Of a stretch of DNA of 46,704 nucleotides, positions 16,724 to 25,312 are shown piece by piece; the first letter of the stretch is position 1; each line of letters opens with the position of its first letter. The stretch is from Dehalococcoidia bacterium UBA1123. GTDB taxonomy: Bacteria; Chloroflexota; Dehalococcoidia; Lucifugimonadales; UBA1123. The stretch is taken from the NCBI GenBank assembly GCA_002313895.1, contig DCAW01000064.1, positions 8,992 to 55,695 on the forward strand. Reading direction: 5' to 3'. The position numbers and the translations under genes are program-made. The notes below the pieces were generated by a model that saw only the letters and a list, made by a program, of their open reading frames with translations, did not search any database and was not told the origin of the DNA.

Positions 16724-18642
16724 TGCGCGGCGGATCAATGGGCTCAAGCGGATTTGGCGGAATGATGGGCGGCATGCGCGGCCTCACCTCGGGCGGCATG
16801 AACTCTCCCAACATGGACAATCTGACAGACGAAGGCATCGTCGGCAGCGCATATGACCATAAAGTCGTCATGCGCCTCATCACATATATGGCTCCATATA
16901 AAAGAGATGCGATGGCCGCGATGGCCGCCGTGCTTGTTTACACGGTAGCCAGCGTCAGCATACCTCTGTTTTTGCTGTTCGGCATCAAATGGGCTGTGAA
17001 CGAGGGCGAGATGTGGCGCCTGCATATGCTGGGCCTCGCCTTCCTCGGCGTCGCCGTAATCTACTTTGCAGCCAACTACCTCCAATTCGTCTATATGCCC
17101 AAGGTGGGTCAGGGTGTCCTGTTCAGCTTGCGAACTCACATGTTCAACCACCTTCAGAGGCTGTCTCCTTCCTTCTTTCATCGCACTCCGGTGGGGCGAA
17201 TTATGTCCCGAAGCCAGAGCGATGTGCTTCAACTACAGGAGACCTTTGAGCTAATGGTTCAGAGCGTGGCCGATCTCCTGAGCCTGGCGGGAATCGTCAT
17301 TGTGATGCTGTTCATCGACTGGCGATTGGCCCTAGTCTGCATGAGCGTCATACCAGCACTGTTCCTCGTCCTGGGTTACTGGCAACGGTTCGCCAGACGC
17401 TCTTTCATGCGTATTCGGAGAGCCATTGCCATAGTCAACGGAGAGTACAACCAGAATATTACCGGCGTTCGTGTCGTTGAGAGTCTCAACCGTCAGGATG
17501 AGAATCTGAAACACTTCGACGAGCTGAATCAGGAACACCTGGATGCCAACTTGCAGGCGAGCCGGTTCTCAGGAGGCCTCCAGCCTATCGTGGAGACTCT
17601 GACCGGCATCTCTATGGGCGTAGTCGTGGTCTTGGGTGGAACTATGGTGCTGGATAACGCTCTGGACTGGGGCGTGATGGTCGCATTCGCCATGTGGATT
17701 CAGCGATTCTTCGAGCCCATCCGCAACCTGACCATGCAGTACAGCCAACTCCAGCGAGCAATGGCCGCCGGGGTGCGAATCTTCGAAGTCATCGACCTCA
17801 AGCCCGAAGTAGAAGACGCCCCTGACGCCATCGAAATGCCACCCATCAATGGCGAGATCAAATTCGAAAGCGTCGGTTTCCATTACGTGCCAGGAATTGA
17901 AGTTCTCCAGGACATTAATCTGGTAATAAATCCAGGCGAGAACGTGGCGCTCGTGGGGTCAACCGGGGCTGGCAAAAGCACGCTGGTTACATTGATACAC
18001 CGCTTCGCTGACGTCACCGAAGGCAAGATAACCGTGGACGGACACGACCTCAGAGAGGTGACGCGAAAATCCCTCGTCAGTCAGATGAGCATGGTCCTTC
18101 AGGACCCCTATCTGTTCTCTGGAACGGTCAAGGAGAATATCCGTTACAGGCACGAGGAGGCCAGCGACGAGGCCATTGTGGATGCCGCCAGGGACGTTGG
18201 AGCGCACGACTTCATCATGGCCCTCGAGAACGGTTACGACACCGAGTTAGCAGAGCGAGGCGCCAACCTCAGCGTCGGACAGCGACAACTTCTCAGCTTC
18301 GCCAGGGCTATCGTCGGGAACCCGCGCATCTTAATCCTCGACGAAGCCACTGCCAACATTGACACTCACACGGAGATACTAATCCAGAAAGCCCTTCGCC
18401 GAGTCCTTGAGGATCGCACCTCCATCGTAATCGCTCACCGCCTGTCCACAATCCGGGACGCAGACAAAATCGTTGTCGTCAACCAGGGACGCGTTGCGGA
18501 AGTAGGCACGCACCAGGAGCTTCTGGAGCTAGGCGGCGTATACGCAAGACTGCACGCGGTGAACTACGGCCTTCGGACAGACAAATCTCCAGGAACATTC
18601 GATGAAGCCGCCCTCGCGCCTAGCCCAGGCGACGACAATTAG
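16723..18642 (+). CDS. ABC exporter subunit 2 (TMD-NBD, consensus Walker B)
   Basis: 639 residues, partner of the preceding subunit. It begins with about 35 residues rich in Gly and Met (GSSGFGGMMGGMRGLTSGGM), absent from subunit 1. Six helices follow, then Walker A GSTGAGKST (about 411), Q-loop VLQDPYLFSG, a changed signature LSVGQRQLLSFARA (about 515), Walker B ILILDEATANID with the catalytic Glu, and H-loop IAHRLSTIRDADKI. The pair therefore has one degenerate site (subunit 1 Walker A/B with the altered LSVGQ here) and one full site. This is the asymmetry known for heterodimeric exporters. Confidence 0.92.
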   Translation: MRGGSMGSSGFGGMMGGMRGLTSGGMNSPNMDNLTDEGIVGSAYDHKVVMRLITYMAPYKRDAMAAMAAVLVYTVASVSIPLFLLFGIKWAVNEGEMWRLHMLGLAFLGVAVIYFAANYLQFVYMPKVGQGVLFSLRTHMFNHLQRLSPSFFHRTPVGRIMSRSQSDVLQLQETFELMVQSVADLLSLAGIVIVMLFIDWRLALVCMSVIPALFLVLGYWQRFARRSFMRIRRAIAIVNGEYNQNITGVRVVESLNRQDENLKHFDELNQEHLDANLQASRFSGGLQPIVETLTGISMGVVVVLGGTMVLDNALDWGVMVAFAMWIQRFFEPIRNLTMQYSQLQRAMAAGVRIFEVIDLKPEVEDAPDAIEMPPINGEIKFESVGFHYVPGIEVLQDINLVINPGENVALVGSTGAGKSTLVTLIHRFADVTEGKITVDGHDLREVTRKSLVSQMSMVLQDPYLFSGTVKENIRYRHEEASDEAIVDAARDVGAHDFIMALENGYDTELAERGANLSVGQRQLLSFARAIVGNPRILILDEATANIDTHTEILIQKALRRVLEDRTSIVIAHRLSTIRDADKIVVVNQGRVAEVGTHQELLELGGVYARLHAVNYGLRTDKSPGTFDEAALAPSPGDDN

Positions 18643-18650
18643 ACTCGATT

Positions 18651-19224
18651 TCAGGGCGTGATGCTGCGAAATATGGCGATCGCCACTGCCTGATGATCCT
18701 CGTTCAGGTTCCTACTGGTTATGAGAACTACTGAGAATGGCAAATCGATGATGGCGCCCGTTACGCTTCCCGCAGCGCCTCGTGGACGGACCAGTGTCTT
18801 GGGTAACTGCGTCATCCTCTTCGACCACGATATGCTGATCGGCCAATCCTTGATCGAACAGCGCCGGCCCATTGCCGACAATCTCATATAAACCGCTCAC
18901 TGCCATCGGGCCGCCTGAATATCCAAGCGAGAAATCATCCCCGATCGACTCACCTTCCCACAAGTCTGCGCCTACCTGAGCGTGCCTGACCTCCCAACCC
19001 TCCGGAAGCCTAACACGAAATACCGTCCGACTGTCCACATTGAGATCACTTTGGACAGAACGCAACAGCACGTCGGCGAATCGCCATTCTTCAACCGTTC
19101 CCGAAGACAACTCCAGCAATGGCTCTGGCGCCGGGAGCAAAATATCAGGCGAAGATTGTGGATTGGAAGCAATACACATCAGCACGGATGCAAGAATCCA
19201 GCCTGCAACAAAGTGTGCGTTCAT
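18651..19224 (-). pseudogene. Degraded secreted-protein gene, paralogue copy B
   Basis: Minus strand from ATG 19224 (MNAHFVAGWILASVLMCIAS, a signal peptide). The body has EWRFADVLLRSVQSDL, VFRVRLPEGWEVRHAQVG and FSLGYSGGPMAVSGLYEIVG. A frame change near 18800-18818 follows, and the second frame continues QLPKTLVRPRG, SVTGAIIDL and IAIFRSITP to the end. The two frames together give about 190 residues colinear with copy A, including the identical FRSITP ending. It is better preserved than A, with one lesion seen. It follows the ABC exporter on the opposite strand. Function unknown; probably extracytoplasmic. Confidence 0.65.
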
Positions 19225-19281
19225 TTCGTTAACTTCTTGATTCGGGTCGCTCAGCGCCTGGGACTTCACGGAGACTTCCTA

Positions 19282-19300
19282 TTTTTCTCACTTTTGATAA
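19282..19300. promoter_or_regulatory. Shared upstream box, copy 2
   Basis: TTTTTCTCACTTTTGATAA, 41 bases before the GTG at 19341; counterpart of 14741-14759. Confidence 0.4.
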
Positions 19301-19340
19301 ATTGTCCTGACTTCCGTCGATCCAGGTACTGGAGTTTGTT

Positions 19341-19601
19341 GTGAGCACATTTACCTTCAAGGCATTGATGTTGTGCGCAATTGTTGTGACCTTAACGGCG
19401 TGCACGCCCGTCCCGACGTCTTCTCCTTCGATAGATGTGACAAACCCGCCTGTGTTCGCTTCCACCATGTTTCCAGTTCCCGCGGCAACCCCTCGGCCTA
19501 CGCCTACAATCGTCCCAGTCTCCACTCCGACACCCCCGACCTACTCCGCTGCCCCCAGCAACTCCCTCACCCGCTTTCACACTGATGCCCCCCAACAATG
19601 A
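19341..19601 (+). CDS. Proline/threonine-rich lipoprotein, possibly frameshift-truncated
   Basis: 86 residues from GTG. The signal peptide with lipobox is clear: FKALMLCAIVVTLTAC, with the acylated Cys at about 21. Next comes a Pro/Thr/Ser-rich linker (PRPTPTIVPVSTPTPPT) typical of surface lipoprotein spacers, and then an abrupt end. A run of six C (19588-19593) precedes the stop. Adding one base there would fuse this frame to the next one, whose beta-rich domain would be the missing globular part. Read as an anchored lipoprotein with the linker intact and the domain lost or switched. Confidence 0.6.
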   Translation: MSTFTFKALMLCAIVVTLTACTPVPTSSPSIDVTNPPVFASTMFPVPAATPRPTPTIVPVSTPTPPTYSAAPSNSLTRFHTDAPQQ

Positions 19602-19999
19602 GCCTGAGCCACGTGGACCGAGTTTACCCCGGGTTCAAAGGCAGTTCTGGTTGGCCGATGCCCACCGAAAGGCCAGAAGTAGTCGCTTGGATGCACGGTG
19701 ACGCCATTCCCGCAAATCCCTCATTCACCATCTCTTACACCTCTGGTGACACTTTCATTGTAGAAGTTACGGCTGATGATCCACCTGAATCTCATAGCGC
19801 CCAGGCAGATATCGACCATAGTGGTGGCAGAATCGAGCCTCCATTCCCTCCCCTGGTGATAGAACCTTTCGAGATCGAACCAGGCTCAACCTCTCAGTTC
19901 ACATTGGATTTGCCTAACGGCACGTATATGGTCAGGGTTGAAGGATCATGGAGCAATGGGGGAGGCATTTTTTATTCGTGGAGGATCAAGGTCAGATAG
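19598..19999 (+). CDS. Beta-rich domain, likely C-terminal part of the lipoprotein at 19341
   Basis: 133 residues from an ATG overlapping the upstream stop (ATGA). There is no signal peptide, although the composition (FTISYTSGDTFIVEVTADD, then SQFTLDLPNGTYMVRVEGSW) looks like an extracytoplasmic beta-sandwich. An export-type domain without a signal, directly behind a signal plus linker without a domain, argues for one gene split by a frameshift at the C6 run. Alternatively it is translated by re-initiation. No known family recognised. Confidence 0.5.
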   Translation: MSLSHVDRVYPGFKGSSGWPMPTERPEVVAWMHGDAIPANPSFTISYTSGDTFIVEVTADDPPESHSAQADIDHSGGRIEPPFPPLVIEPFEIEPGSTSQFTLDLPNGTYMVRVEGSWSNGGGIFYSWRIKVR

Positions 20000-20183
20000 C
20001 CTCTATCCTCCAACAACGCCACCCTGCGGCATAAGTATGGAACCTGCCGTTTCATCCGCAATCTCGTTGAGTAGGCAATCAGTCAGACCAGTTAGGGTTG
20101 GTTCAATCCTAGACACGTCTGATATCCTATGCGTCGACCGCCCGGCCCAAGCACCGCAAATCATCAGACGAAGAGGATTCCAG

Positions 20184-21065
20184 ATGCCAAACGCCACAGT
20201 CAACGGAGTCGAGATCGACTACGAGATCAGCGGGAGCGGAGTCCCGGCGCTGTTCATCCACGGAGGTTTTGGAGGCCCAGGCACCACGTTGGTCGCCCAA
20301 AACCGCAACGACGCCGACCTTCTGCCCGCTGACAAGGTAATGACCATATCCTACGACCGTCGAAGCGCAGGCCAGTCGGAGTACAATCTGTCCCACTACA
20401 CAGTGGCCGACCTTGCCGCCGATGCTCGCGCTCTGCTGGCGCATCTGGGGATCAACAGGTCCATCATCGTTGGTAGCTCGATGGGCGGCATGGTGGCCCA
20501 GCAGTACGCGCTGGACTATCCTCAGCACGTCGAGGCATTGGCGCTGATCAACACGGGAACCAACCTGATGGACGCTACGCCCTTCGGCCCTGCGATGCAA
20601 GAGGACGTCAAGCAGGCCGCCGAAGTCGGAGACCGCGCCTTCTTCGAGTCCGGAAAGGACGCGCTCCGCAACCCGCCTTCTGGACGCTTGTTCACCCGAC
20701 CGACTCCCGAAGCTGAAGAACAGCTTCGACAGCGCACAGAGGCGCTCAACGCCGCCCTGCAAGTGACGCCAGACGACGACCTGTTCACCTACTCCACCGG
20801 TATGCTCAGGAACCAGGGAGCGTTCATCGGCTTCGACTACGCGCCTCGATTGTCCGAAATCAAGATGCCAGTCTGCGTAGTTCACGGCAACGCCGACACT
20901 GTCGTGCCTTTCGACTACGGCAAGGCCCTGCACAACGGCATCCCGCAGTCCGAGCTTTTCGAGATAGACGGCGCGAACCATGGCGTCCTGGGCTGGCCCG
21001 ATGCCGCGGATGCCTTCCGAGAGTGGGTCCTGCGTAACATCGCGACGCCACAGGCCGTCTCGTAG
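20184..21065 (+). CDS. Alpha/beta hydrolase
   Basis: 293 residues. The oxyanion HGG is in LFIHGGFGGPG, the nucleophile elbow is GSSMGGM, and the catalytic Asp and His are in HGNADTVVPF and GANHGVLGW. A cap region (about 130-210) lies between strands 6 and 7. ATG 20184 follows AAGAGG at a 7-base spacing; the frame is open further upstream (19938) but that part has no coding character. Hydrolyses an ester, lactone or C-C bond of an unknown substrate. It opens the acyl-CoA island. Confidence 0.85.
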   Translation: MPNATVNGVEIDYEISGSGVPALFIHGGFGGPGTTLVAQNRNDADLLPADKVMTISYDRRSAGQSEYNLSHYTVADLAADARALLAHLGINRSIIVGSSMGGMVAQQYALDYPQHVEALALINTGTNLMDATPFGPAMQEDVKQAAEVGDRAFFESGKDALRNPPSGRLFTRPTPEAEEQLRQRTEALNAALQVTPDDDLFTYSTGMLRNQGAFIGFDYAPRLSEIKMPVCVVHGNADTVVPFDYGKALHNGIPQSELFEIDGANHGVLGWPDAADAFREWVLRNIATPQAVS

Positions 21066-21073
21066 TTTGTGAT

Positions 21074-21166
21074 GTCATGCTGAGCCGCAGCGAAGCATCT
21101 GGTCGAGCGTGAGACAACCTTGCTTTGCAGACGGCCAGATTGTTCATCTGCAGATTCAGAATGACA
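21074..21166. repeat. Dispersed palindromic repeat, copy 3
   Basis: Starts GTCATGCTGAGCCGCAGCG, continues AAGCATCTGGTCG, and closes with CGGCCAGATTG and AGATTCAGAATGACA, inverted to the left arm. It lies between the hydrolase and the first CoA-transferase. Confidence 0.75.
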
Positions 21167-21181
21167 GACTGAAAGGACACC

Positions 21182-22516
21182 ATGACGATGACCAAACCCC
21201 GCGCCCTGGACGGCGTTCGAGTGCTCGACTTCACCTGGGTCCGGGCTGGCCCGATGGCCACCCGTTGGCTGGGTATCTTCGGGGCCGAGGTCATCAAGGT
21301 GGAGTGGCCGGAGCGGTTGGACTCCTTCCGACGCAATGTGGTGACCGTGCCGACGGGCATCGAACCGGGTCCAAACTCGCCTGGGATGTTCGCAGATCAG
21401 CACGTCAACAAGCGGGGCATCACGCTGAACGTCCGTTCAAACAAAGGCATGGATATACTAAAGCGTCTCATCGCCGTTTCCGACATCGTAATCGAGAATT
21501 TTTCGTCTCGCGTTATGCAGAGTTGGGGTCTGGGCTACGAGGAACAAAAGAAGCTCAACCCTGAGATCATCTACGTCTCGATGGCCGGACTCGGCCAGAC
21601 CGGGCCGGACCATGCCTACACAACAATGGGGCCATCTGCCCAGGCGCTTTCCGGCCAGACGTTCCTTTCTGGCCTTCCGGGCCAGCCTCCCGCAGGCTGG
21701 GGATGGTCATATATGGACGACTCAGGAGGCATGTACGGAGCGATATCCGCGCTCACAGCCCTCCGGCATCGGGACGCGACGGGCGAAGGCCAGCACGTCG
21801 ATTTGTCCCAGATGACGACAGGCATCACGCTGATTGGATCAGCTTTTCTGGATAAAACGGTCAACGGTCGTCCGTCGAGGCGTCCGGGGTACCCGCCTGG
21901 AAACCGCACGACGTGGCCTGGAACTCCGGTGATGAATAATTATCGAGGCCCAACCACCGCTCCTCACAACACTTACCGCACCAGCGGAGACGATTACAAC
22001 GCCTGGTGCGTAATCGCCTGTTTCTCCGATGACGAATGGACAAATCTGGTCAACGTAATGGGCAGTCCCGACTGGGCAAAGGACGCGAAGTTCACAAGCC
22101 TAGCTGGCCGACTCCAGTATCAGGAGGCGCTGGACCAAGGCATTGAGTCTTGGACTCGCACGTTGGACAAGTACGATGTTATGGAGCGGTGCCAGAACGC
22201 CGGGGTCCGAGCCATGCCCGTCCAGAGTTCCGAGAACCGTGTAGAGCACGACCCTCAACTCAAAGCGCGAGGGATGTTCAGCGAGTTGGAACACCCAGTC
22301 GTAGGCGTCCGAAAGGTCCAGAACGCCCCATTCAGGTTGTCTAAAAACTCGGTGGAGATCAACCGCCATGCACCGCTTATTGGACAACACACCGTTGAGG
22401 TGATGGAAGGATTGCTTGGCATTAGCCATCGGGAGGTTGCAGAAGGGTACAACGACGGCACGTTCTGGCCGTCCGGCATGCCGATGTACGCGTATGTCGA
22501 GGAGGCCCTGAGATGA
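21182..22516 (+). CDS. CaiB/BaiF (family III) CoA-transferase, Asp-containing subunit
   Basis: 444 residues. The N-terminal CoA-binding segment is VRVLDFTWVRAGPMATRWLG followed by FGAEVIKVEWPE, then NKRGITLNV and IVIENFSSRVM. The region of the catalytic aspartate (Asp169 in formyl-CoA transferase) reads YMDDSGGMYGA, with Asp at about 179-180, so this subunit can form the acyl-aspartyl intermediate. ATG has AAAGGA upstream. Its last four bases overlap the next CoA-transferase (ATGA), so the two likely form a heteromer, as in BbsEF or SmtAB. The acid being activated is unknown. Confidence 0.9.
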   Translation: MTMTKPRALDGVRVLDFTWVRAGPMATRWLGIFGAEVIKVEWPERLDSFRRNVVTVPTGIEPGPNSPGMFADQHVNKRGITLNVRSNKGMDILKRLIAVSDIVIENFSSRVMQSWGLGYEEQKKLNPEIIYVSMAGLGQTGPDHAYTTMGPSAQALSGQTFLSGLPGQPPAGWGWSYMDDSGGMYGAISALTALRHRDATGEGQHVDLSQMTTGITLIGSAFLDKTVNGRPSRRPGYPPGNRTTWPGTPVMNNYRGPTTAPHNTYRTSGDDYNAWCVIACFSDDEWTNLVNVMGSPDWAKDAKFTSLAGRLQYQEALDQGIESWTRTLDKYDVMERCQNAGVRAMPVQSSENRVEHDPQLKARGMFSELEHPVVGVRKVQNAPFRLSKNSVEINRHAPLIGQHTVEVMEGLLGISHREVAEGYNDGTFWPSGMPMYAYVEEALR

Positions 22517-23781
22517 CTATTCCTCTAACCTCAAACAGGCGAGGCCCGCTGTCAGGACTCCTGGTCTTGGAATTGGCTGACGAGAAGGGCCAGTTCTGCG
22601 GCAAGATGATGGCCGATCTCGGCGCCAACGTCATCAAGGTGGAGCCTCCCGGAGGCCAGAACACCCGACGCGTAGGCCCATTTCTCGACGACATCCCTCA
22701 CCCGGAACGCAGTCTGTACTTCTGGCATTACAACACATCCAAGCACAGCGTCACTCTGAATCTGGACACGGCCGACGGCAAGGCGATTTTCGGAATGATG
22801 GCAGGCATCGCCGACGTGATTATCGAATCGTACGCGCCCGACTATCTGACTTCGCGAGGCTTGGGTTACGACACCCTGTCTCGGACCAACCCCGGACTGA
22901 TAATGTGCTCGATAACGCCCTTCGGCCAGACCGGTCCGTGGCGCGACTACCAGACCTCAGACCTGCTGCACATGGGCGCCGGAGGACAGATGGCGTCCAC
23001 CGGATACAACGAGGAGGACGTTCCCGACGCCCCACCCATCGCACCGGGAGGCGGCAACGCATGGCACATGGGCTGCAACTTCGCCTACATGTCCATCATG
23101 GCCGCCCTACACTACCGGCACGTTGCACAAGAAGGCCAGTACATCGACGTCTCGATTCACGAGGCGTGTCACCTGACCACGGAAGCCGCCGTTCCCACCT
23201 ACATCTACCGGGGAGAGGTTGTGCAGCGGAACACGGGGCGTCACCATTCGGTCGGCCCGTCCTTCGCGTCCCAGATCGAGTCCAGCGACGGAGGGTGGGT
23301 ACAGACCACGGGCTCAGGAGGAAATCCGACCCCTCGAAGGCTTCGAGGTCTCGCAGAGTGGATGGACACCTACGGCCTCGCCGAAGACCTGCTAGACGAC
23401 AAGTACCTCGACCTCGACACATTCCAGGCGAGCCTGCCCCACATCAACTCAGTAATTTCAGAGTTCATCAAGCAGGTGCCCCAAGAAGAGGCATGGCGCG
23501 GAGGCCAAAAGCATGGCTACCCGTGGGGCGCGATCAGAACGCTGGACGAGATCGTGGAGGACGAACACTTGAAAGAGCGGGGATTCTTCACTGAGGTAGA
23601 GCATCCAGAGCTAGACCGCACGTTCACATATCCAGGCCCAGCGGCCATCTACAACGGCTCCCCGTGGGCCATCTCCCGCCGAGCGCCGTTGATTGGCGAG
23701 CACAACGTCCAGATTTTCTGCGAGGAGCTTGGATTGTCAAAAGGCGAGCTAACCGCCCTGGCCGAAGGCGGCGTCATCTAG
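22513..23781 (+). CDS. CaiB/BaiF CoA-transferase, subunit lacking catalytic Asp
   Basis: 422 residues, family III fold: VLELADEKGQFCGKMMADLG, VIKVEPPGGQNTRRVGPFLD, TLNLDTADGK, IIESYAPDYL and the C-terminal IGEHNVQIFCEELG. Where catalytic members have Asp before the GGM/AGM helix, this one reads GNAWHMGCNFAYM (181-193) with no acidic residue, so on its own it should not catalyse transfer. It resembles the Asp-lacking gene at 26542-27765, sharing the D-E/D-K/R-G motif near residue 23. Translationally coupled to the Asp-containing subunit. Probably structural or substrate-binding. Confidence 0.88.
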   Translation: MTIPLTSNRRGPLSGLLVLELADEKGQFCGKMMADLGANVIKVEPPGGQNTRRVGPFLDDIPHPERSLYFWHYNTSKHSVTLNLDTADGKAIFGMMAGIADVIIESYAPDYLTSRGLGYDTLSRTNPGLIMCSITPFGQTGPWRDYQTSDLLHMGAGGQMASTGYNEEDVPDAPPIAPGGGNAWHMGCNFAYMSIMAALHYRHVAQEGQYIDVSIHEACHLTTEAAVPTYIYRGEVVQRNTGRHHSVGPSFASQIESSDGGWVQTTGSGGNPTPRRLRGLAEWMDTYGLAEDLLDDKYLDLDTFQASLPHINSVISEFIKQVPQEEAWRGGQKHGYPWGAIRTLDEIVEDEHLKERGFFTEVEHPELDRTFTYPGPAAIYNGSPWAISRRAPLIGEHNVQIFCEELGLSKGELTALAEGGVI

Positions 23782-23824
23782 CCATTCTGTCTGCGTTGGT
23801 CACAGCTAATCAGATTCCAAAGCT

Positions 23825-23855
23825 AAGGGGGCATTGAACATGATGCCCCTTTTTC
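23825..23855 (+). terminator. Rho-independent terminator after CoA-transferase pair
   Basis: Stem GGGGCAT/ATGCCCC extended by G-U and A-U pairs, 8-base loop, followed by TTTTTCTT. It lies 44 bases after the stop at 23781. Confidence 0.8.
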
Positions 23856-23890
23856 TTACAGTGATTTCATGACCGGTTGCCAATAGTTCG

Positions 23891-25298
23891 GTGACCTACA
23901 GAATTTGGGGGAACGGGGCGAGCACTGTGTTCAGAATAATATCATCCAAGTCATTTGTTTTATCGCTGTTAGTAACTCTCGCCCATATGTATCCGGTTTC
24001 CGCGCTAGCCGTCACCTTTCCCGTTGACACGCATAAAGATAGCTGCAGTAAACCCGTGCCGGGATTAAGCCTAAAGGAGGCCATTGTGGCTGCCGAGGGA
24101 ACCCCAGGGCCTGACACCATTGAGTTCAACATGACCTTCCCAGCTACAATTGTGCTGGCCTGCCCGCTTCCGACAATTACTGAATCTCTCGCGATAGCCG
24201 AACCAGGCCCTGAAAAGCTGACTATCAACGTCGATAATCCCGCCGTGTTCAACACCTCCCAGATATTCGATATCAACACGCGTTCAAAGGCTAAAGAAGG
24301 CTATGACATCTCTAGTCTGACCCTTGACGGTTCGCTGGCACGGGATAATATGGACTTATTGCGCGTGATTCGCGCAGCCGGAAATTCCTACGATAAACTC
24401 ACGGCAGGTTATGTGTTATTTACAGCGCTTGGATGCGAAAACAGCAATTCCATGCATAATAAGGGAGATGGAATTTACTATACGTCCATGACACTAACCG
24501 TCAAGCAAAGCGCATTTTACAAGATCAGAATGAACACTGCCGGAGCAGAGCGAGTCGCAATTTATTCGTTAAGTAGCTGAGCACTACAGATTTACGCAAC
24601 AAGATTCGAAAAAAATGTTAGCGGAACCGGGGCGGTCGTCGTCGCATTTAACACACATGAATTTGGCAAATCATATATTCGAGCCTCGTCATTCACTGAA
24701 AATATAACATTGGGTCTAGGCGTCTCTAACGTCCCACAAGATAGCATTCTTGTGCTTGGCTCAAAAGGGATTTTCTCATCGAAAACTCTACTTTTTCAGG
24801 AAACAAGTCAGGTTTTGCAGGCAGCGGGGCGATAAACCTCACATATTCCAACCCTTCACCGCCTTCAAACTATTCAAGTTCCGAAATGTAACGATAAGCG
24901 ACAACATCGACAAGTTTGGCGGAGGGATAGGCATCGTTGTGGATGATATTGACTTTGACTCATACAATTCAATTTTTGCCAATCACAATACCCTCGATTG
25001 CTTTATCAACCAAAGCTCTAACTACTCCGGAGAGTACAATATTGAAAGCTCTGAGGGTTGTGACTTCAATCCTGTCTCCGGCACAGATATGCAGTTCAGC
25101 GATCCCAAGCTCGCTCCTCCAACGGTAAATGGCGGCTGTAACAACTCAACACCCATAGGCTGCACGTTCAAACAGACTCCTATTACTCCAGGGTCACCGG
25201 GTGTTGATGCGGGGGATGATCCCACCTGCGCGCACACAGACCAACGAGGATTTGTGCGTCCGTCGCCCTGCGATATTGGAGCTTACGAGCTATTTTAA
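23891..25298 (+). pseudogene. Secreted right-handed beta-helix protein (choice-of-anchor Q type), degraded
   Basis: The N-terminus has a signal peptide (SKSFVLSLLVTLAHMYPVSA) and the start of a parallel beta-helix (SLKEAIVAAEGTPGPDTIEF). A TGA at 24578-24580 interrupts the frame, which then continues ALQIYATRFEKNVSGTGAVV in the same register. Two more shifts follow (near 24780 and 24885): one frame reads NSTFSGNKSGFAGSGAINL, the next FRNVTISDNIDKFGGGIGIV. The last frame ends with the typical SPGVDAGDDPTC, DQRGFVRP and CDIGAYE of choice-of-anchor Q proteins. Base composition is visibly more AT-rich than the neighbours, suggesting transfer or drift. Confidence 0.72.
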
Positions 25299-25312
25299 AA
25301 TGGCGACAGCCA

